64,000 bases of DNA, from positions 1 through 64,000 of the forward strand of contig JAHJCO010000009.1 in assembly GCA_018831265.1 (NCBI GenBank), in the 5' to 3' direction. A model generated the notes under the pieces. The model had not been told where the DNA came from. It worked only from the letters and a program-made list of their open reading frames with translations, and ran no database searches. Source of the DNA: Actinomycetota bacterium. GTDB lineage: Bacteria; Actinomycetota; Geothermincolia; Fen-727; Anoxymicrobiaceae. This document shows, piece by piece, positions 7,944 through 17,245 of the stretch. A program made the position numbers and the translations under genes. The first letter of the stretch is position 1. Every line of letters starts with the position of its first letter.

Positions 7944-10796
7944 ATGATAAAGAGGGGTAAAGAAACCGGTGCTATCTCACTGGTTCCGGCCGCGGCACTC
8001 CTGGCGGCCGCGGTATTCATCGGGTCTATGCTGGTGCCGACGGTCGCTATTGCGGATACCTCGAGCACGCCAACGACACCCACCTACGTAACAAACGGTA
8101 ATGTATACGCGATAGCGAGCTCGGGTGGCATTACCTACATCGGCGGCGCATTCAACCAGGTGGGGCCAGCAGGCGGCTCGATGGAGACCAGGAACCGCCT
8201 CGCGGCGATTGACGAGTCCACGGGCGCCGTCACCTCCTGGAACCCAGACGCGAACGGTGCCGTCAACGCCCTTGCGGTCTCTGGCAACTACGTCTACATA
8301 GGTGGGGCCTTCGCCAGCATCCAGTCGACCACGAGGAACTACGCCGCATGCGTAGACACCTCCGGCGCGCTGCAGGGCTGGAACCCGATCATCAGCAACG
8401 ATGTGCGGGCGCTTGTCATCGACGGGACGAACATCTACATGGGAGGTGACTTCGCCACCGTCAACAGCAACACCAGAAATCGCGCCGCATGCGTAGACAC
8501 CTCCGGCGCGCTGCAGGGCTGGGACCCGAACGTGGGCAGTGGAAGCGGCACCAACGTCTATGCCCTGGCACTCTCTGGCACCAACGTCTACCTGGGCGGG
8601 GACTTCACCAGCGTCCAGTCGACCACGAGGAACTACGCCGCATGCGTAGACACCTCCGGCGCGCTGCAGGGCTGGAACCCGAATACCAACGGCGAAGTGA
8701 GGGCGCTTGCCATCGACGGGACGAACGTCTACCTGGGCGGGTACTTCACAAGCGTCCAGTCGACCACGAGGAACTACGCCGCATGCGTAGACACCTCCGG
8801 CGCGCTGCAGGACTGGAACCCCGACGTGAGCGGAACGGGCACCGTCGTACACGCCCTGGCGGTCTCAGGCACCAACGTCTACATGGGAGGTGCCTTCAGC
8901 GCCATCGGGGGCACGTCGAGAAACAACGCCGCATGCGTCGATACCTCCGCCGCACTGCAGGTCTGGGACCCGAACGTGAGCTGGACCGTGCGAGCCCTCT
9001 CGTTCTCGGGCACCACCCTCTACGTGGGCGGGCTCTTCTACACCATAGGCGGGGCGTCCCGCCCTTACTTCGCCCAGTTCGACGACCTCACGATTACCGC
9101 GAACGCGGGTCCCAACGGAAGCGTCTCCCCGTCGGGCACGATAAGCGTCAACTACGGGACGGACAAGACGTTTACCTTCACCCATGCGGCCAACTACCAT
9201 GTTGCGGACGTGAAGGTAGATAACGTCTCGGTGGGCACGCCCGACCACTACGACTTCACGAACGTCACGGCAAGCCACACCATTGACGTGAGATTCGCCA
9301 TCGACACCTTCACCCTGACTCCCAGCGCGGGACCCAACGGCACGATATTTCCCGACACGGTCCAGACTGTAAACTACGGGACGGACAAGACATTCAACAT
9401 CGCAGCCAACGACCACTACCAGATAGCGGACGTGGTGGTGGACGGAACAACACATCTTGGCTCGGTGTCTAGCCACACCTTCAACAACGTGACCGCGAAT
9501 CACACGATTACCGCCAACTTTACGCAGGATCAGCAACCCACCCCCACCTGGTTCCTCGCAGAGGGCACCACCGCCTGGGGGTACGAGTGCTACATCTCGA
9601 TAGAGAACCCCAACGATGAGGCGGTAAGCGCCACAGTCACATACATGACAGATGCAGGGGCGGTACCGGGTGGCGACATAGACCTGCCCGCCATGAGCCA
9701 GGCGACGGTGAACCCGGCGAGCATCCTGGGGGAGAAGGACTTCTCGACCAAGGTGGAGTGCAAGGAGGGAAAGACGATAGCGGTGGACCGCACCATGACC
9801 TGGACCGGAGAGGGAGCCCCCTCACCCGACGGCCACTGCTCGATAGGCGTCACCGGGGCCGACACCACCTGGTACCTGGCCGAAGGGTCCTCCGCCTGGG
9901 GGTTCGAGTGCTGGCTCCTCATACAGAACCCCAATGCGCAAGAGGCAACAGCACAGGTCACCTACATGATAGAGGGGGCCGACCCGGTGACCGTCCAGAA
10001 GAAGATACCGGCACAGTCCCGCAAGACCTACAACATGGCAGACGACATCGGGGCCAAGGACGCCTCCATCAAGGTGGATGCAGACATCCCGGTGATCCCC
10101 GAGAGGGCCATGTACAAGAACAACAGCCGCTCGGGACACGACTCGATCGGGACCACGGCGGCGGCTCCCTCCTACTACCTGGCGGAAGGTACCACCGACT
10201 GGGGGTTCACCACCTACGTGCTGGTGCAGAACCCCAACGCAGGCGATGCCGAGGTCACCGTAACCTACATGACATCGAGCGGAGCGGTGCCTCAAGGATC
10301 GTTCACCATGCCGGGTAACTCACGCAAGACCATAAGGGTGAACGACGTGCTCCCCGCAAGCGACTTCTCCACGCAGGTAACGGGGAGCCAGCCCATAATC
10401 GCCGAGAGGGCCATGTACTGGGGAGAGGGGACCACCCTGGGAGAGGCCTCTCACGACTCCATAGGGCTATCTGCCCCCCACACCACGTTCTACCTCCCCG
10501 ACGGAGAGACCTCGAACGGCAGAGAGACCTACACCCTGGTACAGAACCCCAACCAGGTTGACGTCACCGTGGAGGTTTCCTACCTCACCCCCGACGGGAC
10601 CGGGAACGTGGTATTCACCGAGACGGTGGGGGCCAACTCCCGCAAGACGTTCAACATGGGTGACAAGGGGATATCGGGAAGGGCCGCCGTCATGGTCACC
10701 TGCAAGACCGCTGGAGCCAGGATCATGGTGGAGCGTGCAATGTACTGGAACTCCCGTGGCGCGGGGACGGATACCATCGGGGGGTACTCGGACTGA
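7944..10796 (+). CDS. Secreted surface protein: beta-propeller-like repeats, two InlB-B-like repeats, four-unit WYLAEG module (adhesin 1)
   Basis: The 950-residue protein starts with a signal peptide (hydrophobic segment about residues 12-36). It has about six 47-51-residue repeats with the pattern GTNVYxGGxFTSVxxxTRNxAACVDTSGALQxWNP. Two divergent InlB-B-type repeats follow (SAGPNGTIFPDTVQTVNYGT), then the C-terminal module of four ~115-residue units beginning WFLAEG, WYLAEG, YYLAEG and FYLPDG and ending ERAMYWNSRGAGTDTIGGY. There is no LPXTG motif or C-terminal membrane helix. The ATG is preceded by GGGAG. It probably acts outside the cell, perhaps in adhesion, but no ligand can be named. 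Repeats R1 and R2 bracket it. Confidence 0.85.
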   Translation: MIKRGKETGAISLVPAAALLAAAVFIGSMLVPTVAIADTSSTPTTPTYVTNGNVYAIASSGGITYIGGAFNQVGPAGGSMETRNRLAAIDESTGAVTSWNPDANGAVNALAVSGNYVYIGGAFASIQSTTRNYAACVDTSGALQGWNPIISNDVRALVIDGTNIYMGGDFATVNSNTRNRAACVDTSGALQGWDPNVGSGSGTNVYALALSGTNVYLGGDFTSVQSTTRNYAACVDTSGALQGWNPNTNGEVRALAIDGTNVYLGGYFTSVQSTTRNYAACVDTSGALQDWNPDVSGTGTVVHALAVSGTNVYMGGAFSAIGGTSRNNAACVDTSAALQVWDPNVSWTVRALSFSGTTLYVGGLFYTIGGASRPYFAQFDDLTITANAGPNGSVSPSGTISVNYGTDKTFTFTHAANYHVADVKVDNVSVGTPDHYDFTNVTASHTIDVRFAIDTFTLTPSAGPNGTIFPDTVQTVNYGTDKTFNIAANDHYQIADVVVDGTTHLGSVSSHTFNNVTANHTITANFTQDQQPTPTWFLAEGTTAWGYECYISIENPNDEAVSATVTYMTDAGAVPGGDIDLPAMSQATVNPASILGEKDFSTKVECKEGKTIAVDRTMTWTGEGAPSPDGHCSIGVTGADTTWYLAEGSSAWGFECWLLIQNPNAQEATAQVTYMIEGADPVTVQKKIPAQSRKTYNMADDIGAKDASIKVDADIPVIPERAMYKNNSRSGHDSIGTTAAAPSYYLAEGTTDWGFTTYVLVQNPNAGDAEVTVTYMTSSGAVPQGSFTMPGNSRKTIRVNDVLPASDFSTQVTGSQPIIAERAMYWGEGTTLGEASHDSIGLSAPHTTFYLPDGETSNGRETYTLVQNPNQVDVTVEVSYLTPDGTGNVVFTETVGANSRKTFNMGDKGISGRAAVMVTCKTAGARIMVERAMYWNSRGAGTDTIGGYSD

Positions 10797-10817
10797 GCGG
10801 ACTTCAAGAACTAACAC

Positions 10818-10849
10818 GAGGGGCAGTCCCTGTGCTGCCCCTCTTCTTT
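10818..10849 (+). terminator. Rho-independent terminator of adhesin 1
   Basis: A perfect 9-bp stem, GAGGGGCAG (10818-10826) pairing with CTGCCCCTC (10835-10843), with an 8-nt loop is followed by TTCTTT, 21 bp after the adhesin 1 stop codon. Confidence 0.88.
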
Positions 10850-10852
10850 GTC

Positions 10853-10995
10853 GACAACCTGTTGGCAAAACAAGATAACACGGGACAACACCAGGTGGAC
10901 TGGATAACACGAAACCGTGGACGGGACAGCACGGGATAGCACCAGATGTACCGGACAACACAAGCTCCACATAACTCGAAAACCGTTGTGGGCGG
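10853..10995 (+). repeat. tRNA-Ser-derived repeat, copy R2 (tRNA part truncated)
   Basis: It begins with GACAACCTGT as in R3 and R4 and holds five to six GGAYARCAC-like units. It then continues into 21 bp (10975-10995) identical to tRNA-Ser positions 91-111, after which similarity stops. From about 10890 to 10995 it is closely similar to R1, so R1 and R2 form direct repeats around adhesin 1. Confidence 0.8.
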
Positions 10996-11059
10996 AAGCA
11001 ACGGATAGTGAACGCGCATTGATCAGCAGCCCGTCAGTCAACGGACAGCGTCAGTCGGA

Positions 11060-11578
11060 TCAAGACTTGACCGCCTTGGCCGCTTCTTCCAGTTGCTTGA
11101 AGAGGGCCTCGATCTCCGGCCATTGGGCCGCGAACATGTCCCTGGCCTTCACCACGCACTCGCCGACCCCCAGCCTCTCCTCGATCTCGTCGAGTGCCGC
11201 GAGATTCTTGCGCAGCCACGCGTCCGCCGCCCTGGCCGCTTTCTCCAGGTTAGCGGCCCGCTGGCGGCACTCGGGCGGGCAGTCCTTGGTCGTCTTTATG
11301 GAATCGCAGTCGCTGAGGATTTCCTCGAGCTCATCGAGCAGTATCTCTTTATCTGTTATCCAGGATGAGCAGTCCGCCTGGACGAGGCCCGGTCCGGATA
11401 TTGCTTCCGCCTCCTTGGCCTGAAGTTCATGAATGCCCTGCAAGGACTTGCTCCATGTGTATTCGTCGACACCCAGGGTCTCGGATATCGTCGCGTAGGA
11501 ATCGCAGCCACATCCCGGTGTCGAAACGAGACCGGTCAGCATCCAGATCAGCAGGATCAGAACGAGAAACCGACGCAT
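11060..11578 (-). CDS. Small secreted protein of unknown function
   Basis: The 172-residue protein has an N-terminal hydrophobic signal (residues about 4-18) followed by STPGCGC. That is only a weak match to a lipobox, so it could be a lipoprotein or a processed secreted protein. The rest is acidic and helical with several cysteines (residues about 22-24, 69, 99, 103, 144) and a likely coiled coil near KAARAADAWLRKNLAALDEI. I do not recognise a family. The ATG has AAGGAAGGA upstream. Confidence 0.65.
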   Translation of the reverse strand: MRRFLVLILLIWMLTGLVSTPGCGCDSYATISETLGVDEYTWSKSLQGIHELQAKEAEAISGPGLVQADCSSWITDKEILLDELEEILSDCDSIKTTKDCPPECRQRAANLEKAARAADAWLRKNLAALDEIEERLGVGECVVKARDMFAAQWPEIEALFKQLEEAAKAVKS

Positions 11579-11658
11579 GTTCCTTCCTTCTGTCAGGCAA
11601 CCTTGACGTCAGTTTAACTCAGGATGCCAGCAGCTGTCAGTGAGCCGCGGTACTACGA

Positions 11659-14067
11659 CTAGCGCCACTCGAAGGTGACGCGCGATCTGCATGACCCGCT
11701 CGTGAGGGTCGCGCCCGCGAGCCGGTACCCGGCCCCGTCCAGCAACAGGACTTCGATAGGATCGCCTCGAGCGGTCGCGAGGGCGAGAGGCCGCGCCCGG
11801 TCCCCGCACGGCTGAAGCCGGTCGACCGCCTGGTCCATCGGGAGCCCGTCGCACGTTTCAATGCGAGCAGCGGATATAGCATCGAGGTCGGCGGCGGGCG
11901 CTCTCCACATGTGGATCTGCGTACCGTCCGAAAGGACAGTTTGATCTTCGCCGGTTCCGTACAGCGTAATGCGGATAGTGCTCACCGCCTCCTCGAAGCC
12001 GACCAGGCCGGAGCCGCGCTCGACGGGCGCGAGTGTGTCGATGGGCTCGTCCAGGGTGGGAAGGACGCTCCCTTCCCTCACGAACAGCGGCAGGTGTCCG
12101 AGGGGGGACCTCACCACCCGCGCCCTCGGTCCATGGCAGACGTCGCCCGTCCAGTAGTCCACCCACGCACCCGGGGGGAAGTATACCTCCCGCGAGCGAG
12201 CGTTCCGCTCGGTCACTGGGGCTGCGAGCAGGCGGTCACCGAGGAGGAACTCGTCCTCGGTGCTCCACGATCGCGGGTCGTCGGGGTAGTGCAGGACGAG
12301 GTGGCGGACGGCGGGCAATCCCGTGAGAGCTGCGTCGGTCGCGAGTCCGTATATGTAGGGAAAGAGCGAAATGTGAAGCCTCGCGTATTTCGCGAACATG
12401 TCGAGCGTGTCGTCATCCGAGTCGAAAGCCCAGGATGACCGGGGACTCGTGCCGTGCTGGGTCCGCATGACCGGGAACATGGAGGCGAACTGCGTCCACC
12501 TGTAGAACAGCTCCCTGTCGCGGATCCTCATCAGGGCGACGTAACCCCCTATATCGGCGGCCCAGAAAGGGAGGCCAGAGAGCCCGGCAGAGATCGTGGC
12601 AGGTACGTTCGAGGGAAGTCCGTCGTAGCGCTCGAAGTCCTCGTTCGAGTCCCCGGACCAGAACACGGGGACGCAAGCCTGCGACCCGGCGGCCGCGGAC
12701 CTGCAGAAGAACACGTAGTCACCGTCGGGCCGTTCACGGTCGAAGAAGTCCCTGTGCAGCCGCTGCCAGAGGAGCGGGAACCTGTTATGGTGAAGAAGTC
12801 CGGGCTCGCCGCTACTGGTGACCGAACCGGGCGGAACGTACTCGCCGAAATCCGCCATCCACCCGTCGAAGCCGAGCGCGAGGTTCTTGCGTAGAAAGCC
12901 CGTGTACCAGTCGCGCGCCTCTTCGTTCGTAAGGTCGATATGGCCGTAGAGACTCCAGAGGACGGTCAGGTGAGCCACCCCTCCACCCGGTTTCGCCAGG
13001 AGGTAACCCCGTGACTTCGCCTCCCTGTACTCCGGGCTTCCGCGCAACAGGTACGGCATGAAATAGGAGAGCCACCGGAAACCGTCACCGTGAAGCTCGC
13101 GCGCCACCGCCTCGAGGTCCGGGTACAGGCACCGGTCGACGCGGATGCGGAACGGAAAGATGGAATAGAAAAAACCGCGCTTTCGCGACGGCGGGATCCA
13201 GAACCCCCCCTGCCAGTCTTCGCTCCATATCGCCGTGGTCGGTATCTTCTCCGAGCGCAGCTTTCGAGCCACCCGTCGAACCTCCCGCGAGCCGCCGACG
13301 GCGTCGTTCCAGGGCGCGAACACCCAGGGCGCGGGGGGGTTTGCCCTGCCGGTCCGGCCCGTGTACCTCTCGAGGACCTCCGCCGGGGTCGCTCCCCGGA
13401 AGAGCACCCATCCGAAAGACCGGTCCCAGACCAAGATCTCGAGGGTTTCCGGATCCGTCGCAGCCACGTCGTAGTCCACCCTGGCGGTGGTCTCGAGCAG
13501 CAGGCCGTAGCCGGCGCTGGAGATGAAGAACGGTATTGGCTTGTAGGCCGTTGTGGGGCCGTGGGGGAAGGGGTTCCACGGTGCGCCGTCGAGCAGCGGC
13601 CCGAGCGTCTCGCCGAGCCCGAACGCGCCCTCCTCGGTCCAGACCGAGAGACGATTTCCAGTCTGGTCGACCGCGTTGAAGCGTTCGCCGAAACCAAGAA
13701 AACGCTCGGCCGTTCTCGCGCGGACACGCCATCTCAACCAGTTGCCGCCCGCTCCTTCCGCCGCGCTTACCTCTCCGACCGCTATTCCATCGTCCTCGAC
13801 GAACTCCCGGACTTCGATCAACGGTCGGCCGACGTCATCGCGGTAGAGAAGACTCTCTCCTTCTCCTGCTTCCGGTTCCCCCGCGGGTGACCTCCAGGGC
13901 CCGACACGACTCCTGAAGCGCCACCAGGCGATGAACTGCCGCCAGCTCAGGTCCACTTCCGCAAGGGAAACGTTCGGGCCGCTTGGCCCACATTCCTCGA
14001 AGAACACATTGCCGGACTCGTCTACCGCCCTCAACGACCCCCCGGCACGCTCCAGGCGGAACCCCAT
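11659..14067 (-). CDS. Glycoside hydrolase family 31, YihQ-like clade (alpha-glucosidase type)
   Basis: The 802-residue protein shows GH31 features throughout. The nucleophile Asp406 is in GWMADFGEY, the acid/base Asp473 in WSGDSNEDF, and the stretches DIGGY and PVMRTQHG follow. These resemble E. coli YihQ more than ordinary alpha-glucosidases. YihQ recognises sulfoquinovose through a Gln (xQDW) and an Arg/Trp pair. Here the equivalent region reads SEDW with Glu and RKRGFF without the Trp, so I predict an alpha-glucosidase or related exo-alpha-glycosidase rather than a sulfoquinovosidase. There is no signal peptide, so it acts in the cytoplasm. Its start lies 7 bp after the TetR stop, so TetR and GH31 form one operon. 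Confidence 0.85.
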   Translation of the reverse strand: MGFRLERAGGSLRAVDESGNVFFEECGPSGPNVSLAEVDLSWRQFIAWWRFRSRVGPWRSPAGEPEAGEGESLLYRDDVGRPLIEVREFVEDDGIAVGEVSAAEGAGGNWLRWRVRARTAERFLGFGERFNAVDQTGNRLSVWTEEGAFGLGETLGPLLDGAPWNPFPHGPTTAYKPIPFFISSAGYGLLLETTARVDYDVAATDPETLEILVWDRSFGWVLFRGATPAEVLERYTGRTGRANPPAPWVFAPWNDAVGGSREVRRVARKLRSEKIPTTAIWSEDWQGGFWIPPSRKRGFFYSIFPFRIRVDRCLYPDLEAVARELHGDGFRWLSYFMPYLLRGSPEYREAKSRGYLLAKPGGGVAHLTVLWSLYGHIDLTNEEARDWYTGFLRKNLALGFDGWMADFGEYVPPGSVTSSGEPGLLHHNRFPLLWQRLHRDFFDRERPDGDYVFFCRSAAAGSQACVPVFWSGDSNEDFERYDGLPSNVPATISAGLSGLPFWAADIGGYVALMRIRDRELFYRWTQFASMFPVMRTQHGTSPRSSWAFDSDDDTLDMFAKYARLHISLFPYIYGLATDAALTGLPAVRHLVLHYPDDPRSWSTEDEFLLGDRLLAAPVTERNARSREVYFPPGAWVDYWTGDVCHGPRARVVRSPLGHLPLFVREGSVLPTLDEPIDTLAPVERGSGLVGFEEAVSTIRITLYGTGEDQTVLSDGTQIHMWRAPAADLDAISAARIETCDGLPMDQAVDRLQPCGDRARPLALATARGDPIEVLLLDGAGYRLAGATLTSGSCRSRVTFEWR

Positions 14068-14074
14068 TACCCCT

Positions 14075-14722
14075 CTACTCGAGACCCGCGAATCTCGAGA
14101 TCATGATCGAAAGTGCGCTGGAGGCCTGTTTCCTGAAACCCTTCGAGTAGTTCTCCGGGTCTTCGTCGAAGAGCAGTTCCATCAATTCCGGGTGGGTGAA
14201 GAAGATGAAGAAAGCACCCACTATGATGGTCAGAGCCATCCGGATATCGACCGTGTCGAACTCCACCTCGCCGCTCCCGGTCACGAACTCGAGACCGAGT
14301 CCGAGGGACTCGGAAACCACGTCGTTCATCCAGACCGGGACGCCGCCCCCAGGCCCCTTCTGGGCCATGAGCCTTATGGCATTCGGATTGTCAGAGACGA
14401 AATCGAAAAGCCTGGAGACGACGTATTCGACATCTTCCTGCGTTTGCACCTTTTCGATCTCGGATGCGAGTTCCTTACTGAACTCCAGTAACTCGGTCCT
14501 GATGTTGTAACTGACGGTGTTCCAGAGGTCTTCCTTCGAGCCCCAGTGGTAGTGGACCAGTGCCACGTTGACCCCGACGCCGTCCGCGATATCCCTGATC
14601 GACGTCCCGCTGTACCCCTTCCGGGCGAACAGGTCCTCGGCCGCCTTGAGGAGCCTGGAGGGGGTGGAATGCTCGTCCACTTTCGCCTTCTCGAGCGCCT
14701 TCTCTCGATAGAGTCTCGCCAT
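14075..14722 (-). CDS. TetR-family transcriptional regulator
   Basis: The 215-residue protein has a classic N-terminal TetR HTH (ARKGYSGTSIRDIADGVGVN, then VHYHWGSKEDLW, about residues 32-68) and a helical ligand-binding C-terminal domain. The ATG at 14722 with GGGAGG upstream is preferred over one at 14755. It is divergent from the lipase gene, and two matching 22-bp imperfect palindromes lie in the spacer, so it probably represses both directions. It is the first gene of an operon with the GH31 enzyme. Confidence 0.92.
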   Translation of the reverse strand: MARLYREKALEKAKVDEHSTPSRLLKAAEDLFARKGYSGTSIRDIADGVGVNVALVHYHWGSKEDLWNTVSYNIRTELLEFSKELASEIEKVQTQEDVEYVVSRLFDFVSDNPNAIRLMAQKGPGGGVPVWMNDVVSESLGLGLEFVTGSGEVEFDTVDIRMALTIIVGAFFIFFTHPELMELLFDEDPENYSKGFRKQASSALSIMISRFAGLE

Positions 14723-14760
14723 GAGCGCCTCCCGCGGCCGTTGCTGTCGACTCAATAAGC

Positions 14761-14782
14761 GTATTAGCTAATCATATAATAC
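14761..14782. promoter_or_regulatory. Likely TetR operator 1
   Basis: A 22-bp imperfect palindrome starts GTATTA and ends TAATAC, with a 10-bp perfect palindrome ATTAGCTAAT inside. It lies 39 bp upstream of the TetR start and shares outer arms with operator 2 at 14846-14867. Confidence 0.55.
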
Positions 14783-14835
14783 GGCGATTCGTGGTCCTCC
14801 GCCAGTGCAGGCGCCGAAATGAACCCCTTTTAACC

Positions 14836-14867
14836 TTGACAAAATGTATTATTCATTAGTATTATAC
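14836..14867 (+). promoter_or_regulatory. Promoter of the lipase gene with overlapping TetR operator 2
   Basis: TTGACA (14836-14841), an 18-bp spacer and TATTAT (14860-14865) make a near-consensus sigma-70 promoter reading towards the lipase. A 22-bp imperfect palindrome (14846-14867, starting GTATTA and ending TTATAC) covers the spacer and -10 and matches operator 1, so TetR binding would block the polymerase. The leader to the lipase start is about 190 nt. Confidence 0.65.
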
Positions 14868-15060
14868 AATTGTACAAATTGGACATGACAAGAAGTGAGC
14901 AGCAGGGGGGTCCAGAGTGTTAAAACGTCACCGGACCAGGGAAATCGCGGCGGTGCTCGCGGGTGCATCCGTACGATGGACGGTGATACGAGGCGGGATC
15001 CGACTATGTCACGCACTCCTTGAGCCAACGAATCGGTTCTCGACCGGGAGGTCCCTCGAC

Positions 15061-16416
15061 ATGAAGAAGTTGTTTGCTTCGATAAGTATACTTGTCGCCT
15101 TGGCACTGGTGCTGGCCGGGTCCCCATGCGCGGCCGAGCCGGGGGCCGGCAACGACGGCACATTCAGGGTTCTTACCGGGGACGGTGTGTCGCTCGCCCT
15201 TGTGCGCTACCGCCCGGCGGAGAGCGCCTCCTTCCGCGACGGCGGCCAGCCTGTCATCCTGATGTCCGCAACCGGCACGAACTGCAACGAGTTCGATATC
15301 CGCACCCCGCCCGGCGAGCGTTACGGACTCACTCTTCCCGAACCGCTCCCCGACTGGGCCGATGGCGACCGGTGCATCCGCGACGACCCGATGAAGCTCT
15401 ACAGCCTCGCATATTTCCTGTACGACCAGGGATTCGACGTCTGGCTTTCGAACTATCGCGGCCAGGGCAGGCAGCCGAACAGGAGCGATCAACGGCTCGA
15501 CGCCAGCATCGACGACCTGGCTGTATACGATATGCCCGCGATCGTGGGTTTCGTCTCGTCGCAAACCGGCCGGAAGCCTGTCTGGATCGGCCACAGCCTC
15601 GGGGCGATGATGGCCTACATGTACCTCCAGGGAGCGTCGTACGGCTCAGGACCCGACCCTCACGTTGTTTCCGATCCCACAAAGACAGCGGAACGCAACA
15701 ATGGCAACGGGAGCGAGGCCCTTCTCGGTCTCGTCAGCCTGGACGGGCCTTCCAACCTCGCACCCTCGCGTCGGGGAACGCCGCGGGCCGCATGGCGGGT
15801 GCTCGCCGGGGATGGATACATCGACGTCCGTCTCATCGCGAGGGCGCTCGGCGAGCGGGCGATACTCCCTCTGCTCCTTTTCAAGAAGGTAGTGTGGGCG
15901 ATGGACCCGCTGCTTCCAGATCCGATCGAGCAGAGCCTGAAGCGCATCTTCCCCTGCGTAAACCCTTCGAACATAGAACCTGACGTGGGCCGGTACCTGG
16001 CCGAGTATTCCGTCGACGGATTCCACTACGGGATAACGTCGCAGCTTCTCGACTCGGCGGTAATCGGCGGGCTGAGGGAGCACTTCAGGAACGGCCCGGG
16101 GAACTCCGAGGTGGTGGTGCCGCCCCCCCGTCGCGAAGCGGACGGCTATTACTGCTATACCGACAACCTGAGCAAGCTGAGCCTGCCGGCGTTGCTTCTC
16201 GCCGACGCTACCACAGACACGACCAGCCCCGAGGACGTCCGGCGCGTCTGCGAAGGAAAGACGCCGAACGAGCTGGATGCCTTCCGTGTCGTTGAAGGTA
16301 CGGCCCACGTAGACCTCGTATGCGGACTGGACGCGCCCCGTGAGACCTTTCCCGTGATCGGAGAGTGGCTCCGTGGGCTGGACGGCGGGGAATCCGGGCA
16401 CGGGCCAGGTGAGTGA
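15061..16416 (+). CDS. Secreted alpha/beta-hydrolase, acid-lipase/cholesteryl-esterase-like
   Basis: The 451-residue protein from the ATG at 15061 (GGGAGG upstream) has a clear signal peptide with a cleavage-like site CAA/EP near residue 25. The nucleophile elbow GHSLG has Ser179. A likely Asp lies in TDTTSPED and the His in EGTAHVDLV. The stretch LSNYRGQG after FLYDQGFDVW resembles the lysosomal/gastric acid lipase family, which hydrolyses triglycerides and sterol esters. It is secreted and would release fatty or sterol-like substrates; the exact substrate is unproved. It is divergent from TetR/GH31 and followed after 4 bp by a membrane protein gene. Confidence 0.82.
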   Translation: MKKLFASISILVALALVLAGSPCAAEPGAGNDGTFRVLTGDGVSLALVRYRPAESASFRDGGQPVILMSATGTNCNEFDIRTPPGERYGLTLPEPLPDWADGDRCIRDDPMKLYSLAYFLYDQGFDVWLSNYRGQGRQPNRSDQRLDASIDDLAVYDMPAIVGFVSSQTGRKPVWIGHSLGAMMAYMYLQGASYGSGPDPHVVSDPTKTAERNNGNGSEALLGLVSLDGPSNLAPSRRGTPRAAWRVLAGDGYIDVRLIARALGERAILPLLLFKKVVWAMDPLLPDPIEQSLKRIFPCVNPSNIEPDVGRYLAEYSVDGFHYGITSQLLDSAVIGGLREHFRNGPGNSEVVVPPPRREADGYYCYTDNLSKLSLPALLLADATTDTTSPEDVRRVCEGKTPNELDAFRVVEGTAHVDLVCGLDAPRETFPVIGEWLRGLDGGESGHGPGE

Positions 16417-16420
16417 CGTA

Positions 16421-17245
16421 ATGGACCTGTACGTAGTAAGGCACATCTCGGAGAGCTTCTTCAACGTCATCGTCGTCGGGTCGGCGGCGGCCCTTGCGGC
16501 CGTGGCCACGTATACGGCGATAACCAGGAAGAGGAATTTCGCGGTAATGGCGGCGGTCGGTTTCCTTCTCGGGTTCGCCTTCGAGGCTATATCGGTCGCC
16601 GTGGGCTTCAGGGACCTCAGTGCCGTGACCGTCTTCGGCGTGAGGATGCCCTACCCGTTTCCCCAGGTCGTCATGGGGCTGGAGGGCGGCGTGTTGATCC
16701 CCCTTGCCGGCTACTGGATCGGGCACTGCCTGGCTCGCAGAAAGTATGCACGGGCCGGCGGCGCGCTGGCAGCGGTGGCTGTCTACTCGCTCGCGGGCTG
16801 CGCGCTTACGAGGTACGAGATCGTGAGAGGCGCCCGGGAGATAACCTCGCGCCGCGAGGTGTTCGGACCGGTCGCGGCGGTGTCGTTGATCGTAATGGTC
16901 CTGGTCGTGGCTTATGCTCTGTGGAAGATGCAGGCTTCGGGCAGAAGGATGTTCCTGCTTTTCCTGCTGGGCGTCTTCGTCGTGTCTTCCGTCTGGATCC
17001 TCGGGTACCGGGGCTTCGGGTTGAGGGTCTTCGAGCAGCTCCGATCCGGTGGGTACGTCCCGGCTTCCGGCCCCGCAACCGCGGTCGGGCTCCTGTACGA
17101 CATCGTCGTCGAGCTCACCCTCATCGACGCCCTCTTCTTTCTCGTGCCCTACTCCCTCGGCATGCTCGATGTGACTGAATGGTCCCTCACCGGCGATTTG
17201 AGACCTCGAGCGCCAGACGACCGCACAGCCAGAGTCGGGAGGTGA
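16421..17245 (+). CDS. Multi-pass membrane protein of unknown function
   Basis: The 274-residue protein has about seven hydrophobic segments (for example VIVVGSAAALAAVATYTAI, VMAAVGFLLGFAFEAISVAV, SLIVMVLVVAYALW, MFLLFLLGVFVVSSVWIL). I recognise no family motif. The ATG at 16421 has AGGTGAG upstream and lies directly after the lipase stop codon, so the two are co-transcribed and it may act in the same process. Confidence 0.75.
   Translation: MDLYVVRHISESFFNVIVVGSAAALAAVATYTAITRKRNFAVMAAVGFLLGFAFEAISVAVGFRDLSAVTVFGVRMPYPFPQVVMGLEGGVLIPLAGYWIGHCLARRKYARAGGALAAVAVYSLAGCALTRYEIVRGAREITSRREVFGPVAAVSLIVMVLVVAYALWKMQASGRRMFLLFLLGVFVVSSVWILGYRGFGLRVFEQLRSGGYVPASGPATAVGLLYDIVVELTLIDALFFLVPYSLGMLDVTEWSLTGDLRPRAPDDRTARVGR

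Noticed and set aside
8325..8990. CRISPR-like regular repeats in adhesin 1 and in the other adhesins
   Set aside because: The repeats are in-frame coding repeats of 47-51 codons with conserved 'spacers'; no cas genes are present.
11659..14067. Sulfoquinovosidase
   Set aside because: Overall similar to YihQ, but the Gln and Trp that recognise the sulfonate are replaced (SEDW; KRGFF).
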